Shown: positions 48,811-60,356, counted from the stretch's first letter. The stretch: DNA of 64,000 nucleotides from Enterococcus innesii (GCA_018982785.1 JAHHEN010000003.1:434001-498000), one strand, 5' to 3'. The notes: generated by a model from the letters alone, not told the origin. A program made the numbers and translations.

Positions 48811-49513
48811 AAATTTTCCACTCTTTCTTCTTTGAAAATATCTCGTGGACGGATGATGCCCAAGAGATTTCCATTCGGATTTTTATCTTTGGTGATCAAT
48901 ACCGCCTCAAGCAGGGCATTTTTTTGAAACAGTTCCTCGACTTCAACAATGGTTGTTTCTGCCGAAACGAAACAAAATTCGATCGTTTCCCGTCTCCTGC
49001 TAATAATTCATCGGCCGTTCTGCCTGCTAACTTGATTTCACCATGGAGGCTTTCTTTCGCTAACCAGTACCCCAGCATTCGCAAAGTGATCAAGCCCAAA
49101 AATCGACCATTATCATAGATTGGAAATTGTGAGTAGCGCTTTTGGGCAACGATTTTCAATAACTCTGGTAATGGCAGGTGCTTTTCAAAACCAGTCACTC
49201 GTTTCGCAAAACGCGGCATGACTTTTTCAGGCGCCAGTAGAGATCGTTCAATTTCTTGAATGCGATTGACGACCCATTCATTTGGCTCTGCAATGACAAA
49301 GTTCTCACCAATTTTTTCATGAACGATGGCATTGCGCAGCTGAGCCATCTGTAATAGATCATCTTCTGCTCTTCTAACATTGATATTTTTACTTTTTGAT
49401 AAGCGACGAACCATTTCAGAAAACCCCATATTCCGCGGATTATCCAATTCGTCACGAAGACGCTTTTCGATTCGATTAAAACTGCTCAAAAATTGATCTG
49501 CACCACTAGCCAT
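48807..49513 (-). CDS. CBS-pair domain protein, one apparent frameshift
   Basis: About 235 residues. The N-terminal helical part (FSEMVRRLSKSKNINVRRAE) is followed by a CBS pair: KHLPLPELLKIVAQKRYSQF and PIYDNGRFLGLITLRMLGYW, then, after adding a G to the G3 run near 48987, ETIEFCFVSAETTIVEVEEL and ALLEAVLITKDKNPNGNLLG. It ends FKEERVENL and overlaps lspA (ATGA). CBS pairs bind adenosine nucleotides. The ligand is unknown. Confidence 0.8.
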
Positions 49514-49919
49514 GAGGAACCTCCTTGATAAGATATGCTTTTTTTAAATAAATCAAAACAAAGACAAAATAAGCCACCAAATACACACCAACAAAAAGCA
49601 ACGAGTAGAGGGAGATGGATAATAAGCCCAAACCCCCTATCATGAGAAAAAGGCTTATATAAAAGCCGATATATATTCTTTTAAGCGCAGGATTCATCAC
49701 GACCTCCAGCTTGAGCGCTGATTGGCCTTGTGGTAGCTGAAAGGGCTGACTTTCTAAAAAAAACATGCGCACACGAATCGGCGTCTGCTCAGCCAGCGCC
49801 AAAAAAATCGTTTGCTGATGATTGATGGCAGCGATTCTTTTTTTCCCTTGCATGATCTCTAAGGGACTGCCCATTCCATAAAAACCAGTCCTCCTAGTTA
49901 GTTGTAGCTCCATTGACAA
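49506..49919 (-). CDS. Small membrane protein (unknown)
   Basis: A 137-residue protein. The N-terminal soluble part is strand-rich (LQLTRRTGFYGMGSPLEIMQ, then INHQQTIFLALAEQTPIRVR). The C-terminal half has two helices (YIGFYISLFLMIGGLGLLSI and LFVGVYLVAYFVFVLIYL). No family recognised. The start is eight bases from the CBS gene, so they are co-transcribed. Confidence 0.6.
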   Translation of the reverse strand: MSMELQLTRRTGFYGMGSPLEIMQGKKRIAAINHQQTIFLALAEQTPIRVRMFFLESQPFQLPQGQSALKLEVVMNPALKRIYIGFYISLFLMIGGLGLLSISLYSLLFVGVYLVAYFVFVLIYLKKAYLIKEVPHG

Positions 49920-50042
49920 AGATCACCTCAATTGGTTAAGTATACTTGATTATCAAAAGAAAGAAAATAGACTTTTGCTTGCTTCCTTGATTATTATAAC
50001 AAGAATCCCTACTTTTATCTTCCATCACATCAAATGAACGAG

Positions 50043-50070
50043 AAAAAGACGAATGCAGCGTGCATTCGTC
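50043..50070 (-). terminator. Terminator downstream of fhs
   Basis: On the reverse strand GACGAATGCA-CGC-TGCATTCGTC then TTTTT: 10 perfect bp. Confidence 0.9.
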
Positions 50071-50141
50071 CTATCAAATCATCTCTTTACGTTCTTTCGT
50101 TTCAAATGCCGCGAATGCCTTCTTTGTTTGTGACCGCTCTT

Positions 50142-51812
50142 TTAGAAAAGACCGATCGCTTGGCCATCAGAAGTCACGTCCATATTGATGGCGGCAGGTT
50201 TCTTCGGTAATCCCGGCATCGTCATCACGGCACCAGTCAAGGCTACGATAAAACCAGCACCTAGCTTGGGTACGAACTCACGAATGGTCACAGAAAAGCC
50301 TTCTGGTGCACCCAGTTGCTTTGGATCATCACTAAAGGAATACTGGGTTTTTGCCATACAGATCGGCAAATGATCCCAGCCTTGCTCTTTAAAGTTTTGC
50401 AACTGCGCCTTGGCTTTTGGTGCAAACTCAACCTCAGCCCCGCCATAGATTTCCCGCACGATCAAAGAAGCTTTATCCGCTAAAGGCAAATTGTCCGTAT
50501 ACAAACGTTGGTAGTTAGCCGGTTTTTCCTCGATCACTTGGACTACCGCTTTTGCGAGATCCGTTCCACCCGCTCCACCATCTGCCCAAACAGTTGTCCG
50601 AGCGACGGTGACATCGATTCGCTGGCACAAGGCTTCAACTAATTCACGCTCCGCTTCGGTGTCTTGTGAAAATTCATTGAGGGCGACTACCACTGGAATC
50701 TGATATTTGCGCATATTTTCAACATGCCGTTTTAAATTACTGAAGCCCCGCTCTAATGCTTCTGTATTCTCAGTCCCTAGATCAGCGACAGCGACACCGC
50801 CATGCATCTTCAATGCTCTGATCGTTGCCACAACCACGATCGCATCCGGTGCTTTTGATAGATTTGGTGTTTTGATATCTAAAAATTTCTCTGCACCTAA
50901 ATCGGCACCAAAACCAGCTTCGGTCACCGTGTATTCGCCTAAGTGCAAAGCTGTCTCGGTTGCGATCACACTATTACACCCATGGGCGATATTCGCGAAA
51001 GGCCCGCCATGGATCAGCGCAGAAGTTCCTTCGATTGTTTGGACCAGATTCGGTTTCAGAGCATCCTTCAGAAGTAAAGCTAATGCTCCTTGGACCGCCA
51101 GATCTTTTACGTAAAGCGGTTGTTTTTCATAAGAATAGCCAATTAAGATTTTTCCTAATCGTTCTTTTAAGTTATCAATGCTCGTTGCCAAACACAAAAT
51201 CGCCATGATTTCACTTGCGACGGTAATATCAAAACCATCTTCACGAGGAACACCTTGTAATGGTCCGCCTAAGCCAACGATCACTTGGCGTAACGCACGA
51301 TCATTCAAATCGACAACGCGTTTCCATGTAACCCGACGTCCGTCGATCCCTAATTCGTTGCCTTGTTGGATATGATTGTCGATCAACGCAGACAAGGCGT
51401 TATTAGCAGCCGTGATCGCATGCATATCACCTGTGAAATGTAAGTTGATGTCTTCCATCGGTAGTACTTGTGCTTTGCCACCGCCAGTGGCGCCGCCTTT
51501 GATGCCCATTACTGGTCCTAAAGATGGCTCACGTAAGGCGATGACGGTTTGCTTGCCGATTTGATTTAACGCATCTGCAAGTCCAATGGTCACGGTTGAC
51601 TTGCCTTCTCCTGCTGGTGTCGGACTGATCGCTGTGACTAAAATCAGCTTACCCAGTGGATTGTTTGCTTTTTCGTTGATTGCCGACCATTCGATTTTTG
51701 CTTTATATTTGCCATAAAGTTCCAGGTCATCCCCTGTTAAACCAAGTGGTTCAGCAATTTCAATAATCGGTTTAGGCTTTGATTCTTGTGCAATTTCGAT
51801 ATCTGATTTCAT
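50142..51812 (-). CDS. fhs: Formate-tetrahydrofolate ligase
   Basis: A 556-residue enzyme making 10-formyl-THF from formate, THF and ATP. The P-loop is [20 protein letters not shown], with [20 protein letters not shown] (formate/THF site) and [20 protein letters not shown] downstream. The start is [15 protein letters not shown] at 51812. Single-gene unit. Confidence 0.95.
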   Translation of the reverse strand: MKSDIEIAQESKPKPIIEIAEPLGLTGDDLELYGKYKAKIEWSAINEKANNPLGKLILVTAISPTPAGEGKSTVTIGLADALNQIGKQTVIALREPSLGPVMGIKGGATGGGKAQVLPMEDINLHFTGDMHAITAANNALSALIDNHIQQGNELGIDGRRVTWKRVVDLNDRALRQVIVGLGGPLQGVPREDGFDITVASEIMAILCLATSIDNLKERLGKILIGYSYEKQPLYVKDLAVQGALALLLKDALKPNLVQTIEGTSALIHGGPFANIAHGCNSVIATETALHLGEYTVTEAGFGADLGAEKFLDIKTPNLSKAPDAIVVVATIRALKMHGGVAVADLGTENTEALERGFSNLKRHVENMRKYQIPVVVALNEFSQDTEAERELVEALCQRIDVTVARTTVWADGGAGGTDLAKAVVQVIEEKPANYQRLYTDNLPLADKASLIVREIYGGAEVEFAPKAKAQLQNFKEQGWDHLPICMAKTQYSFSDDPKQLGAPEGFSVTIREFVPKLGAGFIVALTGAVMTMPGLPKKPAAINMDVTSDGQAIGLF

Positions 51813-51956
51813 TTTTACCCTCAATTCACGAACTATTTAGCACTTTAAAAAAGGTTTTGTTTGCTATGGTCTTATTATACTTGATTTTATTCAGAAAGAA
51901 AGAGAGATTTTTCACACTTTTACAAGAAGTTTCACGGATCCTTTATGTAAACAAAA

Positions 51957-52003
51957 ACAGCGTCTCTCCTAAGGCTGTACCGCCAAAAGGAGTGATCGCT
52001 GTT
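51957..52003 (-). terminator. Terminator downstream of the ebsA-like gene
   Basis: On the reverse strand AAACAGCG...CTCCT pairs with AGGAG...CGCTGTTT, followed by a T run. Confidence 0.75.
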
Positions 52004-52020
52004 TTCTAGATTCCTATGAA

Positions 52021-52431
52021 TTAGTCGTGGGTTTCGACCTGCACCCTTTTTTCAGGGATTTTTTCTTGAAAAAAAGTTTCTAACCATACCACATCTTTTT
52101 TACGTAACGTGAAGGTATACGTTCTTTGATGATCGGTAATGCTTATTAAACGGTTTTCAATTTGCCATTTTTCTATCTCAGACAGAGAGACGATCCTTTT
52201 CTTCCATATACGTGCATAGCGAATCAGTAACACGTCATTTCTAATGAGCAGACTCCGGTGGAGCCCCAGCCATACAAAAAAGAAGAAGACGGCTAAAACG
52301 AGGTTGCTTTTCCAATAAGGTCTAGTATTTTCTAACGAAAGAATCAAACTGATAAATAATATCATCATAGTGAATGACCAATAAATGATCGCTGTAGCAG
52401 CTTCCGGTTGCCAATACAATTTACGCTTCAT
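52021..52431 (-). CDS. EbsA-like membrane protein
   Basis: A 136-residue protein with two N-terminal helices (AAIIYWSFTMMILFISLILS and KSNLVLAVFFFFVWLGLHRS) and a strand-rich domain (SLSEIEKWQIENRLISITDH). Size, layout and position opposite an RNase H gene resemble enterococcal EbsA, linked to aggregation-substance display. The call is from context and memory. Confidence 0.6.
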   Translation of the reverse strand: MKRKLYWQPEAATAIIYWSFTMMILFISLILSLENTRPYWKSNLVLAVFFFFVWLGLHRSLLIRNDVLLIRYARIWKKRIVSLSEIEKWQIENRLISITDHQRTYTFTLRKKDVVWLETFFQEKIPEKRVQVETHD

Positions 52432-52496
52432 AAAAGTTCCTCACAACATAAAATTTCTAGTATACTATCTTTATCATATCAAAAAAGGGTGAGACA

Positions 52497-52913
52497 ATGT
52501 TAAAAGTTTATCTTGATGCTTCCACGAAAGGCAACCCCGGCCCTAGTGGCGGTGGAATCGTCATTGTCGGTACTGATCTGCATGAACAAATTGCGTTTCC
52601 GCTACCTGATTCCACCAACCACCAAGCAGAGTTCGCTGTGATGGTCAACGCGCTGCAGCTGTTGATTGACAAAGGGTTACAGGAACAGACAATTATGCTT
52701 TATACCGACAGCAAAGTCGTTGCGCAGACCATCGACAAGAATTATACCAAAAACCCTGCTTTTTCTGATTATTTAACAGAAATTCAATACTTGTTGAAAC
52801 AGTTCTCTTTAGCGATCATCCAATGGATCCCTGAGAGTCAAAACAAAGGTGCCGACCATTTGGCCCGCCAAGGATTAGCAAAAGCGATGAAATTAAAGGA
52901 TCGGAGACAATAA
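52497..52913 (+). CDS. RNase H-fold (ribonuclease HI-like) protein
   Basis: A 138-residue RNase H domain cutting RNA in RNA-DNA hybrids. Catalytic carboxylates: YLDASTKGNPGPSGGGIVIV (Asp), DSTNHQAEFAVMVNALQLLI (Glu), MLYTDSKVVAQTID (Asp), NKGADHLARQGLAKAMK (last Asp). It lacks the basic protrusion, like YpeP-type homologues. Its end overlaps cls by 21 bp on the other strand. Confidence 0.88.
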   Translation: MLKVYLDASTKGNPGPSGGGIVIVGTDLHEQIAFPLPDSTNHQAEFAVMVNALQLLIDKGLQEQTIMLYTDSKVVAQTIDKNYTKNPAFSDYLTEIQYLLKQFSLAIIQWIPESQNKGADHLARQGLAKAMKLKDRRQ

Positions 52914-54359
52914 CCGAGAGAAGTTTTGTTTGAAGCGCAACCAGTAAGATTGCTTAGCCAAAATTTCATCCGTCAGTAATGTTGATTGTGCCATATCCTC
53001 TTCAAAGAAGCCTTTCAACGTTTGCGTGACATCGTGATCGTAGGCGAAGGCATTGACTTCAAAATTCAAGGCATAACTCCGAATGTCTTGATTCGTCGTC
53101 CCAAAGGAACTAATGGTATCATCCATCATGACCGTCTTCGCATGGAGGAAACCGTTGTTATAGATGTAGATTTTTGCACCACGGCGATGCAAGTAATTGG
53201 CATAATGCTGTGTTGCCCGATAAATGAATGGATGATCCGGCATACATGGAATCATGATTCGGACGTCTACACCTGAGTGGATGGCAATTTCCAATGCATT
53301 CATCATACTGTCATCAGGAATCAAATAAGGCGTTTGGATCCAAATCGATTCTTTCGCAGCCAAAATCATTTTCACAAAACCGCCTTTAAGGATTTGGGTC
53401 TCTGTTTCTGGACCGTCGGCGACAATTTGCAGATCAACATTTCCAGCAAGCTCTTTCGGTGGCAAAATAAAATAACGATCTTCGTATTCTAGCTGATCCT
53501 CTTCCTTTTGCACCGATGCATTCCAATCACGAATAAAAATCTCTTGTAGCGTAAAGCTAGCGGTTCCGACGATTCTTGCGTGGGTATCTCGCCAATAGCC
53601 GAACTTGGCCTTTTTGCCAAGATATTGATCACCAACATTAAACCCGCCAGTCCAGCCAATTTGTCCATCGATCACAACGATTTTCCGATGAAGGTGGTAA
53701 TTTAGCCGTGTGTTACGAATCAGATTTTTCGAGGTGATAAATGGCACGACTTTTCCTCCAGCATCGATCAGCGGTTGGAAGAACTTGCGATTGGCTTTCG
53801 GTGAACCCCATGGATCATAGACCAAACGGACTTCCACGCCTTCACGGGCTTTATCGATCAAGATAGACAAGAATTGGCCACCGATCTCATCATTAAAAAA
53901 TGAATAATACTCCACATGCAGGTTGTCTTCAGCTTGCTTCATATCTTCGAATAATGCTGCAAACTTTTCTTTGCCATCTGTGTAAAATTTCACCTTGTTT
54001 CCTTTAGTCAAGGGCGATTCATCTAGGTTCTTAAAATAGCGCTCCAATAAATGATTATCATCTGAGTAAGGATGTTCTGGAAAAGAATAATTGTGCACTT
54101 TGATGATTCGATTCAACTCATTGATCCTACCCTGATGATGCTCACTGAATTTATAAATAATTTCTCCATCGATTCCCCGTCCGCAAAACAAGTACAACAA
54201 GAACCCAATGCCGGGGATGAATACCAACGTCATCATCCAAGCAAAGACACTTGCAATCGAGCGTGGTTTCCGAAAAACAGTAATAAAAGCAGCAATCGTA
54301 TTAATAAACAAAAGTGCCAATAAGACCGTGGAAATCATGCTCATATCCATTTTTATCAT
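52893..54359 (-). CDS. cls: Cardiolipin synthase
   Basis: A 488-residue phospholipase-D-family enzyme that joins two phosphatidylglycerols. Two N-terminal helices (VLLALLFINTIAAFITVFRK, VFAWMMTLVFIPGIGFLLYL) precede two HKD sites: HLHRKIVVIDGQIGWTGGFN and GFLHAKTVMMDDTISSFGTT. Full length for Firmicutes. Confidence 0.93.
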   Translation of the reverse strand: MIKMDMSMISTVLLALLFINTIAAFITVFRKPRSIASVFAWMMTLVFIPGIGFLLYLFCGRGIDGEIIYKFSEHHQGRINELNRIIKVHNYSFPEHPYSDDNHLLERYFKNLDESPLTKGNKVKFYTDGKEKFAALFEDMKQAEDNLHVEYYSFFNDEIGGQFLSILIDKAREGVEVRLVYDPWGSPKANRKFFQPLIDAGGKVVPFITSKNLIRNTRLNYHLHRKIVVIDGQIGWTGGFNVGDQYLGKKAKFGYWRDTHARIVGTASFTLQEIFIRDWNASVQKEEDQLEYEDRYFILPPKELAGNVDLQIVADGPETETQILKGGFVKMILAAKESIWIQTPYLIPDDSMMNALEIAIHSGVDVRIMIPCMPDHPFIYRATQHYANYLHRRGAKIYIYNNGFLHAKTVMMDDTISSFGTTNQDIRSYALNFEVNAFAYDHDVTQTLKGFFEEDMAQSTLLTDEILAKQSYWLRFKQNFSRLLSPIL

Positions 54360-54383
54360 AGTTTCCTCCTATATGCTGTAACC

Positions 54384-55525
54384 CTATAATAGGTAACTAT
54401 GGTCGAAAGCAAGCTTTAAATCATAGTCCCCTAGTGTTTCTTTGATTTTTTGTTTCAACATTTCTTCGATTTCTCGATCGCTATAAGCAGATTTTGCAGG
54501 AATCACTAAATCAAAAGCCAACAGATCTCCTTTGACCTGAAAATCATGCATCCGTAACTGTGGGTCAACGAAGCGAACGATCTTTGACACTTCTTTTTTA
54601 GATGCCGATACTGCTGATTTTGAATTGGTACTGGATCAAGATGACAGACCAGGTCGACTTTCAAGGATTGGCGAAAATCTTGTTCAATCGCATCAATCAC
54701 CTCATGCGCTTCTCGTAGTGACCAGGTTTCATCCACTTCGATATGCACACTGGCAAAACGATTTTTCGGCCCATAATTGTGAACCAGTAAATCATGGTAA
54801 CCGAGAATCGTCGGATAGTGATCCAAGCGCTGCTCCATGGCGGAGACTTCTTCTTGCGTAGGTCGTGCCCCTAGCAATTCATTGATGAAAGATCGAATCA
54901 TTTTAATGCCGCTGATCAAAATGTAGAGCGCAATCAGACAACCAACATAGCCATCGATTCGTAAACCGGTCAACCACTCGATCGTCGCTGAAAACAAAAC
55001 CGCCCCTGTTGTATACACATCGTTGAGACTGTCTTGACCACTGGCACTTAGTGTTTGAGAGCCGATCAACTTAGCCAATCTGCGGTACATTGCTCCCTGC
55101 CAGACTTTGATCAAAATCGATAAAACCAAAACGATAAACAATAGTGGGGAAAGACGGATACTCGTCGGTTCCATGACGCGTTGCACAGAACTGATGAGAA
55201 ATTGGCCACCAACAAATGTGATGATCAAAGATACCACGAACCCACTGATGGCTTCAAAACGCTCATGTCCATACGGATGTTCACTGTCGGCTGGTTTCGC
55301 AGAGATCCGAAAACCGATCAATGTTAAAATAGACGAGGCGGTATCTGAAAGACTGTTGATGGCATCGGCCATAATCGAAACAGACTGCGCAGATAAGCCA
55401 ATGATAAATTTCCCTGCGAATAATAGGAGGTTGGAAAGCAACCCCAGACTACCTGCTAACTTCCCGATGGCTGTACGTTCGTAGACACCATTTTTTTTGC
55501 TACGTTTTAAAAAAAAGTTTAGCAA
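54384..55525 (-). CDS. Cation diffusion facilitator transporter, one apparent frameshift
   Basis: About 380 residues. Six helices: GKLAGSLGLLSNLLLFAGKF, SIMADAINSLSDTASSILTL (metal-site Asp pair), HPYGHERFEAISGFVVSLII and others. One A missing from an A6 run near 54600 would join HLKKEVSKIVRFVDPQLRMH and DFQVKGDLLAFDLVIPAKSA. The cytoplasmic domain holds metal-binding residues. It exports Zn2+, Mn2+ or similar in exchange for protons. The ion cannot be assigned. Confidence 0.88.
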
Positions 55526-55667
55526 ATCATCACCCTCTCAAAAAACCATCTTTCTTATTTTACCCCGAAGGAATTCAATTAAACAACTATTCGTATCGTT
55601 TTTTCGAAAAAAAAGCGAATTCCCTTCAATTATCAAACGCATTTTCAGATAACATTTAGGAAAAAGG

Positions 55668-55710
55668 AAAAAGATAACGGAAGGGTCTCCCCCTCCGTCA
55701 TCTTCGTTCA
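55668..55710 (-). terminator. Terminator downstream of alaS
   Basis: On the reverse strand GATGACGGAGGG pairs with CCCTTCCGTTATC (one G-T), then TTTTT. Confidence 0.8.
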
Positions 55711-55801
55711 AAAAAGGAATGTGTTAAAGACCTGCGCTCCTCTTTCATCTATCTTCTCAAACGAAAGAAACTTGCTGCACAGATTCAACCAGTGAGTGTG
55801 A

Positions 55802-58444
55802 TTACTTGGCAGCTAACCACGTTGCTGCTGACTCAAGTGCTGCTGCGATTCCTTCAGGATTCTTCCCGCCGGCTTGCGCCATATCAGGACGACCGCCACC
55901 GCCGCCACCAACTTTAGGTGCGATCTCTTTGATCAAATCGCCCGCTTTCAATCCTTTTTCATTGGCTGCTTTGTTCATGGCAGCTAAAAGATTCACTTTG
56001 CCATCATTCGCGGTAGCTAACACTAAAATATCAGAATGGTCTTTTTGTTTCCATTGGTCAGCTAGTTGACGTAATTGGTTCATGTCCTTTACAGTCACTT
56101 TTGCTGTGATCAGACGCAGACCATTTACTTCTTTGACATCTTTGAAAACATCCCCTGCTTGCTGGTTTGCTAACTTGCTGGCAAGAGCTTCGTTTTCTTT
56201 TTGCAGTTCACGCAGCTGCGCTTGCAGTTGTTCTGTTTTGGCAACGACTTCTTTTAATTGAGCGGATTTAACGATCCCTGCAATTGCTTTTAATTGCGTC
56301 TCTTCTTCATGCAATAGCGTATAGGCCTCTTGACTAGTCACTGCTTCGATCCGACGAACACCAGCACCGATCCCTGATTCAGAAACGATTTTGAAAATAC
56401 CGATATCTTCCGTATTTGCTACATGGGTTCCCCCACATAATTCGATCGACCAATCGGCAACATTGACGACGCGAACGTCATGCCCATATTTTTCACCAAA
56501 GAGTGCCATCGCTCCCATGCCTTTTGCGGTATCGATATCCGTTTCGATCGTCACAACAGGGAGGGCTTCCCAAATTTTTTGGTTGACGATTTGTTCCATT
56601 TGGCTCAGCTCTTCGCTGGTCACTTGCCCGAAATGACTAAAGTCAAAGCGCAAATGTCCTGGAGCAACTAATGAACCTGCTTGGTTCGCATGGCTACCTA
56701 ATACTTCTTTTAACGCTTTATGCAATAAGTGAGTCGCCGTATGATTTTTGATGATCTTATTGCGACGATGCTGATCCACTTGTAAGAAATAGTTCACGCC
56801 TTCTTGTAGTGGCGCTTTGACTGTAGCAGTATGCAAGAACTGACCGTTCGGTGCTTTCTTGACATCCGTCACCTCTGCTACGATCGTGCCATCCTCTGCT
56901 ACGATCGTCCCTGTATCTGCAACTTGTCCACCCATCTCTGCATAAAATGGTGTTTCAGCAAAAATCAGTTTTGCTTCACCTGTCGAAACAGAATCATGTA
57001 ACGCTTCGTCTTGGATGATCACTAATAATTCGCTGTTTGCTTCAAGTGAATCATAGCCAACGAAACGGCTGTCCACTTTGATATCCGTCAATAAAGCGGA
57101 TTGTACGCCCATTGAAAGCTCCGTTTGCCGAGCCGCACGAGCACGGGCACGTTGTGCATCCATTTCTTGTTCAAACCCTTGATGGTCCACTTTCAACCCT
57201 TCGTCTTCCGCCACTTCTTCTGTCAATTCAACTGGGAAGCCGTAAGTATCATACAATTTGAAAATATCTTGACCAGCTAACGTATCTTGCCCGTCTGCTT
57301 TTACTTGGGCGATCACTTGATTTAAAATATCTAACCCTTCATTGATGGTTTCATGGAAACGTTCTTCCTCGTTGCGGATCACTTTTTCAATAAATTCTTG
57401 CTGCTCTAATACTTCAGGATAGTAGCTTTCCATGATCTCGCCAACGATCGGTACTAATTTGTATAAGAAGGCGGCATCGATCCCTAATTTTTTCCCATGC
57501 ATGACTGCACGACGTAATAAACGACGTAAAACATAGCCACGGCCTTCATTTGAAGGCAGTGCCCCATCGCCGATCGCAAAAGAAAGCGCGCGGATATGGT
57601 CTGCTATCACTTTAAAGGAGATATCTGTCGTTTTGCTGTCGCCGTAGTTCACACGACCGCTTAAATCTGCCACTGCATTGATGATCGGCAGAAACAAGTC
57701 TGTTTCAAAATTGGTTGGTGCATTTTGAACGATGGAAACCATTCGTTCCAGCCCCATCCCCGTATCAATGTTTTTATGTGGTAGTGGTTCATAGGAGCCA
57801 TCTGGTTGATGATTGAATTCTGAAAAGACCAGATTCCAGATTTCCAAATAGCGTTCATTTTCGCCACCAGGATAGTTTTCGGGATCATCTTCCGCTACGT
57901 CATTAAACTCAGGACCACGGTCATAGAAAATCTCTGAATCCGGTCCACAGGGGCCTGCACCGATGTCCCAAAAGTTGTCTTCAATCTCAACGATATGCTC
58001 TGGTGTTAAGCCGACTTCTTCTGCCCAGATCCGTTTTGCTTCCGTGTCTTTTGGATAAACCGTGACATATAATTTCCCTGGATCAAAAGCCATCCATTCT
58101 GGGGAGGTCAAAAACTCCCAGGCCCAATGAATCGCTTCATTCTTAAAGTAATCGCCGATCGAAAAGTTGCCTAACATTTCAAACATCGTATGATGTCTTG
58201 CTGTTTTCCCAACGTTTTCGATGTCGTTGGTCCGAATCGATTTTTGCGCATTGGTAATTCTTGGGTTTTCAGGAACAACACTGCCATCAAAATATTTTTT
58301 TAGCGTTGCCACCCCTGAATTGATCCATAATAGGGTTGGATCGTTGACTGGGACAAGGGACGCACTTGGTTCAATTGAATGACCTTTTGATTGAAAGAAG
58401 TCCAAAAACATTTGGCGTACTTCTGCACTGGATAATTGTTTCAC
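55802..58444 (-). CDS. alaS: Alanyl-tRNA synthetase
   Basis: An 880-residue enzyme charging tRNA-Ala. Catalytic domain [20 protein letters not shown], editing domain with [20 protein letters not shown] and [20 protein letters not shown] (zinc residues), and the C-Ala domain with [20 protein letters not shown]. Full length and intact. Controlled by the T-box leader upstream. Confidence 0.96.
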   Translation of the reverse strand: MKQLSSAEVRQMFLDFFQSKGHSIEPSASLVPVNDPTLLWINSGVATLKKYFDGSVVPENPRITNAQKSIRTNDIENVGKTARHHTMFEMLGNFSIGDYFKNEAIHWAWEFLTSPEWMAFDPGKLYVTVYPKDTEAKRIWAEEVGLTPEHIVEIEDNFWDIGAGPCGPDSEIFYDRGPEFNDVAEDDPENYPGGENERYLEIWNLVFSEFNHQPDGSYEPLPHKNIDTGMGLERMVSIVQNAPTNFETDLFLPIINAVADLSGRVNYGDSKTTDISFKVIADHIRALSFAIGDGALPSNEGRGYVLRRLLRRAVMHGKKLGIDAAFLYKLVPIVGEIMESYYPEVLEQQEFIEKVIRNEEERFHETINEGLDILNQVIAQVKADGQDTLAGQDIFKLYDTYGFPVELTEEVAEDEGLKVDHQGFEQEMDAQRARARAARQTELSMGVQSALLTDIKVDSRFVGYDSLEANSELLVIIQDEALHDSVSTGEAKLIFAETPFYAEMGGQVADTGTIVAEDGTIVAEVTDVKKAPNGQFLHTATVKAPLQEGVNYFLQVDQHRRNKIIKNHTATHLLHKALKEVLGSHANQAGSLVAPGHLRFDFSHFGQVTSEELSQMEQIVNQKIWEALPVVTIETDIDTAKGMGAMALFGEKYGHDVRVVNVADWSIELCGGTHVANTEDIGIFKIVSESGIGAGVRRIEAVTSQEAYTLLHEEETQLKAIAGIVKSAQLKEVVAKTEQLQAQLRELQKENEALASKLANQQAGDVFKDVKEVNGLRLITAKVTVKDMNQLRQLADQWKQKDHSDILVLATANDGKVNLLAAMNKAANEKGLKAGDLIKEIAPKVGGGGGGRPDMAQAGGKNPEGIAAALESAATWLAAK

Positions 58445-58544
58445 GTTATTCTCCTACTTTCTTCTGTGTTCGCTTAAGATACAGGGGCTGACAAAATTGC
58501 TGGTAAGGCGCTCTTATGCCTGTCGAGACATTTTGACGATAAAA

Positions 58545-58757
58545 AAACACCATTGCAGAGCAAGGACGTCGATACGCGGTACCACCTTGCTTGCAATGAT
58601 GTGACTCATTACCTCTTAGACTCGTTAACGCGGAGTGGACGGCAACATTTCTGCTGCAGTTGAGCACCAAAGGGAGCAATCCGTCCGAATTCATGTTTTT
58701 CTCTCAGCAATGAAAAACTTTCTGTAATGAATCATCAAACCGACCATATCCTTCGTC
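58545..58757 (-). promoter_or_regulatory. T-box leader of alaS
   Basis: On the reverse strand AAGGTGGTACCGCGTA (around 58575-58590) is the conserved T-box that pairs with uncharged tRNA. It is followed by a terminator where CCTTGCTCTGCAATG pairs back to CATTGCAAGCAAGG, then T7. A stem with GGACGG/CCGTCC lies upstream. Uncharged tRNA-Ala should favour read-through. Confidence 0.9.
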
Positions 58758-58763
58758 ATTCAA

Positions 58764-58792
58764 AGTATAAGGAAATGTTTTGAAAAAGTCAA
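58764..58792 (-). promoter_or_regulatory. Promoter of the alaS T-box leader
   Basis: On the reverse strand TTGACT (58792-58787), 17-bp spacer, TATACT (58769-58764), just past the stop of the SUMF1-like gene. Confidence 0.8.
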
Positions 58793-58795
58793 TCC

Positions 58796-59848
58796 TCAAA
58801 TCCGGTCTTTATTGATTAGGATCCCTTTGCGGTAACGATAGTTCTGGGGAGAAAGCTTTTGATCGGGCTGCAACATTTTCCGTGAACGGTAATAACTGGC
58901 ATACGGCAATGCATCGAATAAGGGATGACCACAAATTTGCCAATTCTCCATTTTTAAAGACAAGCCATCTGTCAGCTCCCACGCATCCGCAAGCCCATAG
59001 GTGCAGCCAAATAAATTCGGTTCAAGCAATTCAGCGGTTGACAAAGAGACGCCATCATCGCAGGGCTTTTCATTGCCCCAGCGAAAAAGTCGCCGAGTCG
59101 CAGCACCGCAAACGTATTCCCATTGATCCTCTGATAGCAACTGAAAGCCTTGTTTATCTAACTGCTGTTTCAATTCTGTTTGACTGACGGATTCGTGGGT
59201 AAATAACTGATAGGTTTCCGATAACGGCTCGAGTGCAGCAAAATAGCGATTCTCTTCGTGATAAAAAGCGGGTAATTCCCAACGCAAGCTTTCCTCAAAG
59301 GACGCTGGTGCTGTGAATTGTGCCTTTAGCTCTTTTTCGAAAACACTGAATTGATCGACTAACCCGTGAAACTCCCCAGTGATCGTATTCAGCTGCCCGA
59401 TATACCTTGCGCCAGCAGGCAGCGCACTTTTTTGGACTAGCATGGGATCAATCACAGCTTTGCGCAAAGGGCTCGTAGACTCATTGACAAAAATCCCCCA
59501 ATCTTGGCTGGTTTCTAATTCATAGATTGTTTCCAGCTGGTGAATGATCTCGTTGGGTGCGGACTGCCAATTTTTACTCCAGCAAGTAGCCGGTAACCCT
59601 TGCACACCGAGATCCCAACCTAAGATCGCCTCAGAGTTCCCTGGTATAAAGACAAAGTCTTCGCCATCGATCGTTAATTCAAAGGTAGCACATTTCAACC
59701 CTGCATACGTCAATTGACTAAAATGGACATCGGTGATCTCCTTTAAAGGACTGACAAAATACATTAAAATTTGCTGGATCAGCTGTTCTTTGATTTCAAA
59801 GGACAGTGTCTTCCAATTTGACCATTGTAACGCCTCAAAAAAATCCAC
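58796..59848 (-). CDS. SUMF1/FGE-like domain protein (unknown)
   Basis: A 350-residue protein of unknown role. The C-terminal third resembles the formylglycine-generating enzyme fold: QGFQLLSEDQWEYVCGAATR, LFRWGNE and NLFGCTYGLADAWELTDGLS. The N-terminal two-thirds (NTITGEFHGLVDQFSVFEKE and so on) is novel to me. Paired active-site Cys are not obvious, so it may be a non-catalytic relative. Confidence 0.65.
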   Translation of the reverse strand: MDFFEALQWSNWKTLSFEIKEQLIQQILMYFVSPLKEITDVHFSQLTYAGLKCATFELTIDGEDFVFIPGNSEAILGWDLGVQGLPATCWSKNWQSAPNEIIHQLETIYELETSQDWGIFVNESTSPLRKAVIDPMLVQKSALPAGARYIGQLNTITGEFHGLVDQFSVFEKELKAQFTAPASFEESLRWELPAFYHEENRYFAALEPLSETYQLFTHESVSQTELKQQLDKQGFQLLSEDQWEYVCGAATRRLFRWGNEKPCDDGVSLSTAELLEPNLFGCTYGLADAWELTDGLSLKMENWQICGHPLFDALPYASYYRSRKMLQPDQKLSPQNYRYRKGILINKDRI

Positions 59849-59918
59849 GTCATTTCTCCTCTCATCTGCTACAATTACTATATGACGAGTATACCACGAA
59901 AAAGGAGGAAAACGACTG

Positions 59919-60356
59919 ATGCTTTATTTTGGACGCAGTCCGTGGATGCTACAAGCGGTTTTCGCCCTGCGGCAAGCCGTTTTTGTGGAAGAACAGCACA
60001 TCCCTATAGAATGGGAATTTGATGAAAAAGACCAAACTTGTCCATACTTTCTTTGGCATGATGGAAACACACCGATCGCTACCATCAGATATCAATTCTC
60101 TACGCCAAATACCCTGCAACCTGACCGCTTTTGCGTAGCTAAGGCTTTTCGTCATCAAGGTTATGGAAGGAAGCTACTGCATTATCTCGAAATGCGCGGT
60201 ATCCAAGAGGGTGCCCTCCAATCAGTTTTATCAGCAGAGATCGATGCTTGTGCGTTTTATGAAGCCTGCGGGTATCAAAAAACGTCCGAGCCCTATACTG
60301 AAGATGGTGTATTGTGTGTAGAAATGACCAAACAATTAAAAACAGCAGTCAAGTAA
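59919..60356 (+). CDS. GNAT acetyltransferase
   Basis: A 145-residue GNAT. VFALRQAVFVEEQHIPIEWE (ElaA/YjcF-like start), the acetyl-CoA site RFCVAKAFRHQGYGRKLLHY (Gln-Gly-Tyr-Gly) and AEIDACAFYEACGYQ. The last codons lie in the stem of the bidirectional terminator. The substrate is unknown. Confidence 0.87.
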   Translation: MLYFGRSPWMLQAVFALRQAVFVEEQHIPIEWEFDEKDQTCPYFLWHDGNTPIATIRYQFSTPNTLQPDRFCVAKAFRHQGYGRKLLHYLEMRGIQEGALQSVLSAEIDACAFYEACGYQKTSEPYTEDGVLCVEMTKQLKTAVK

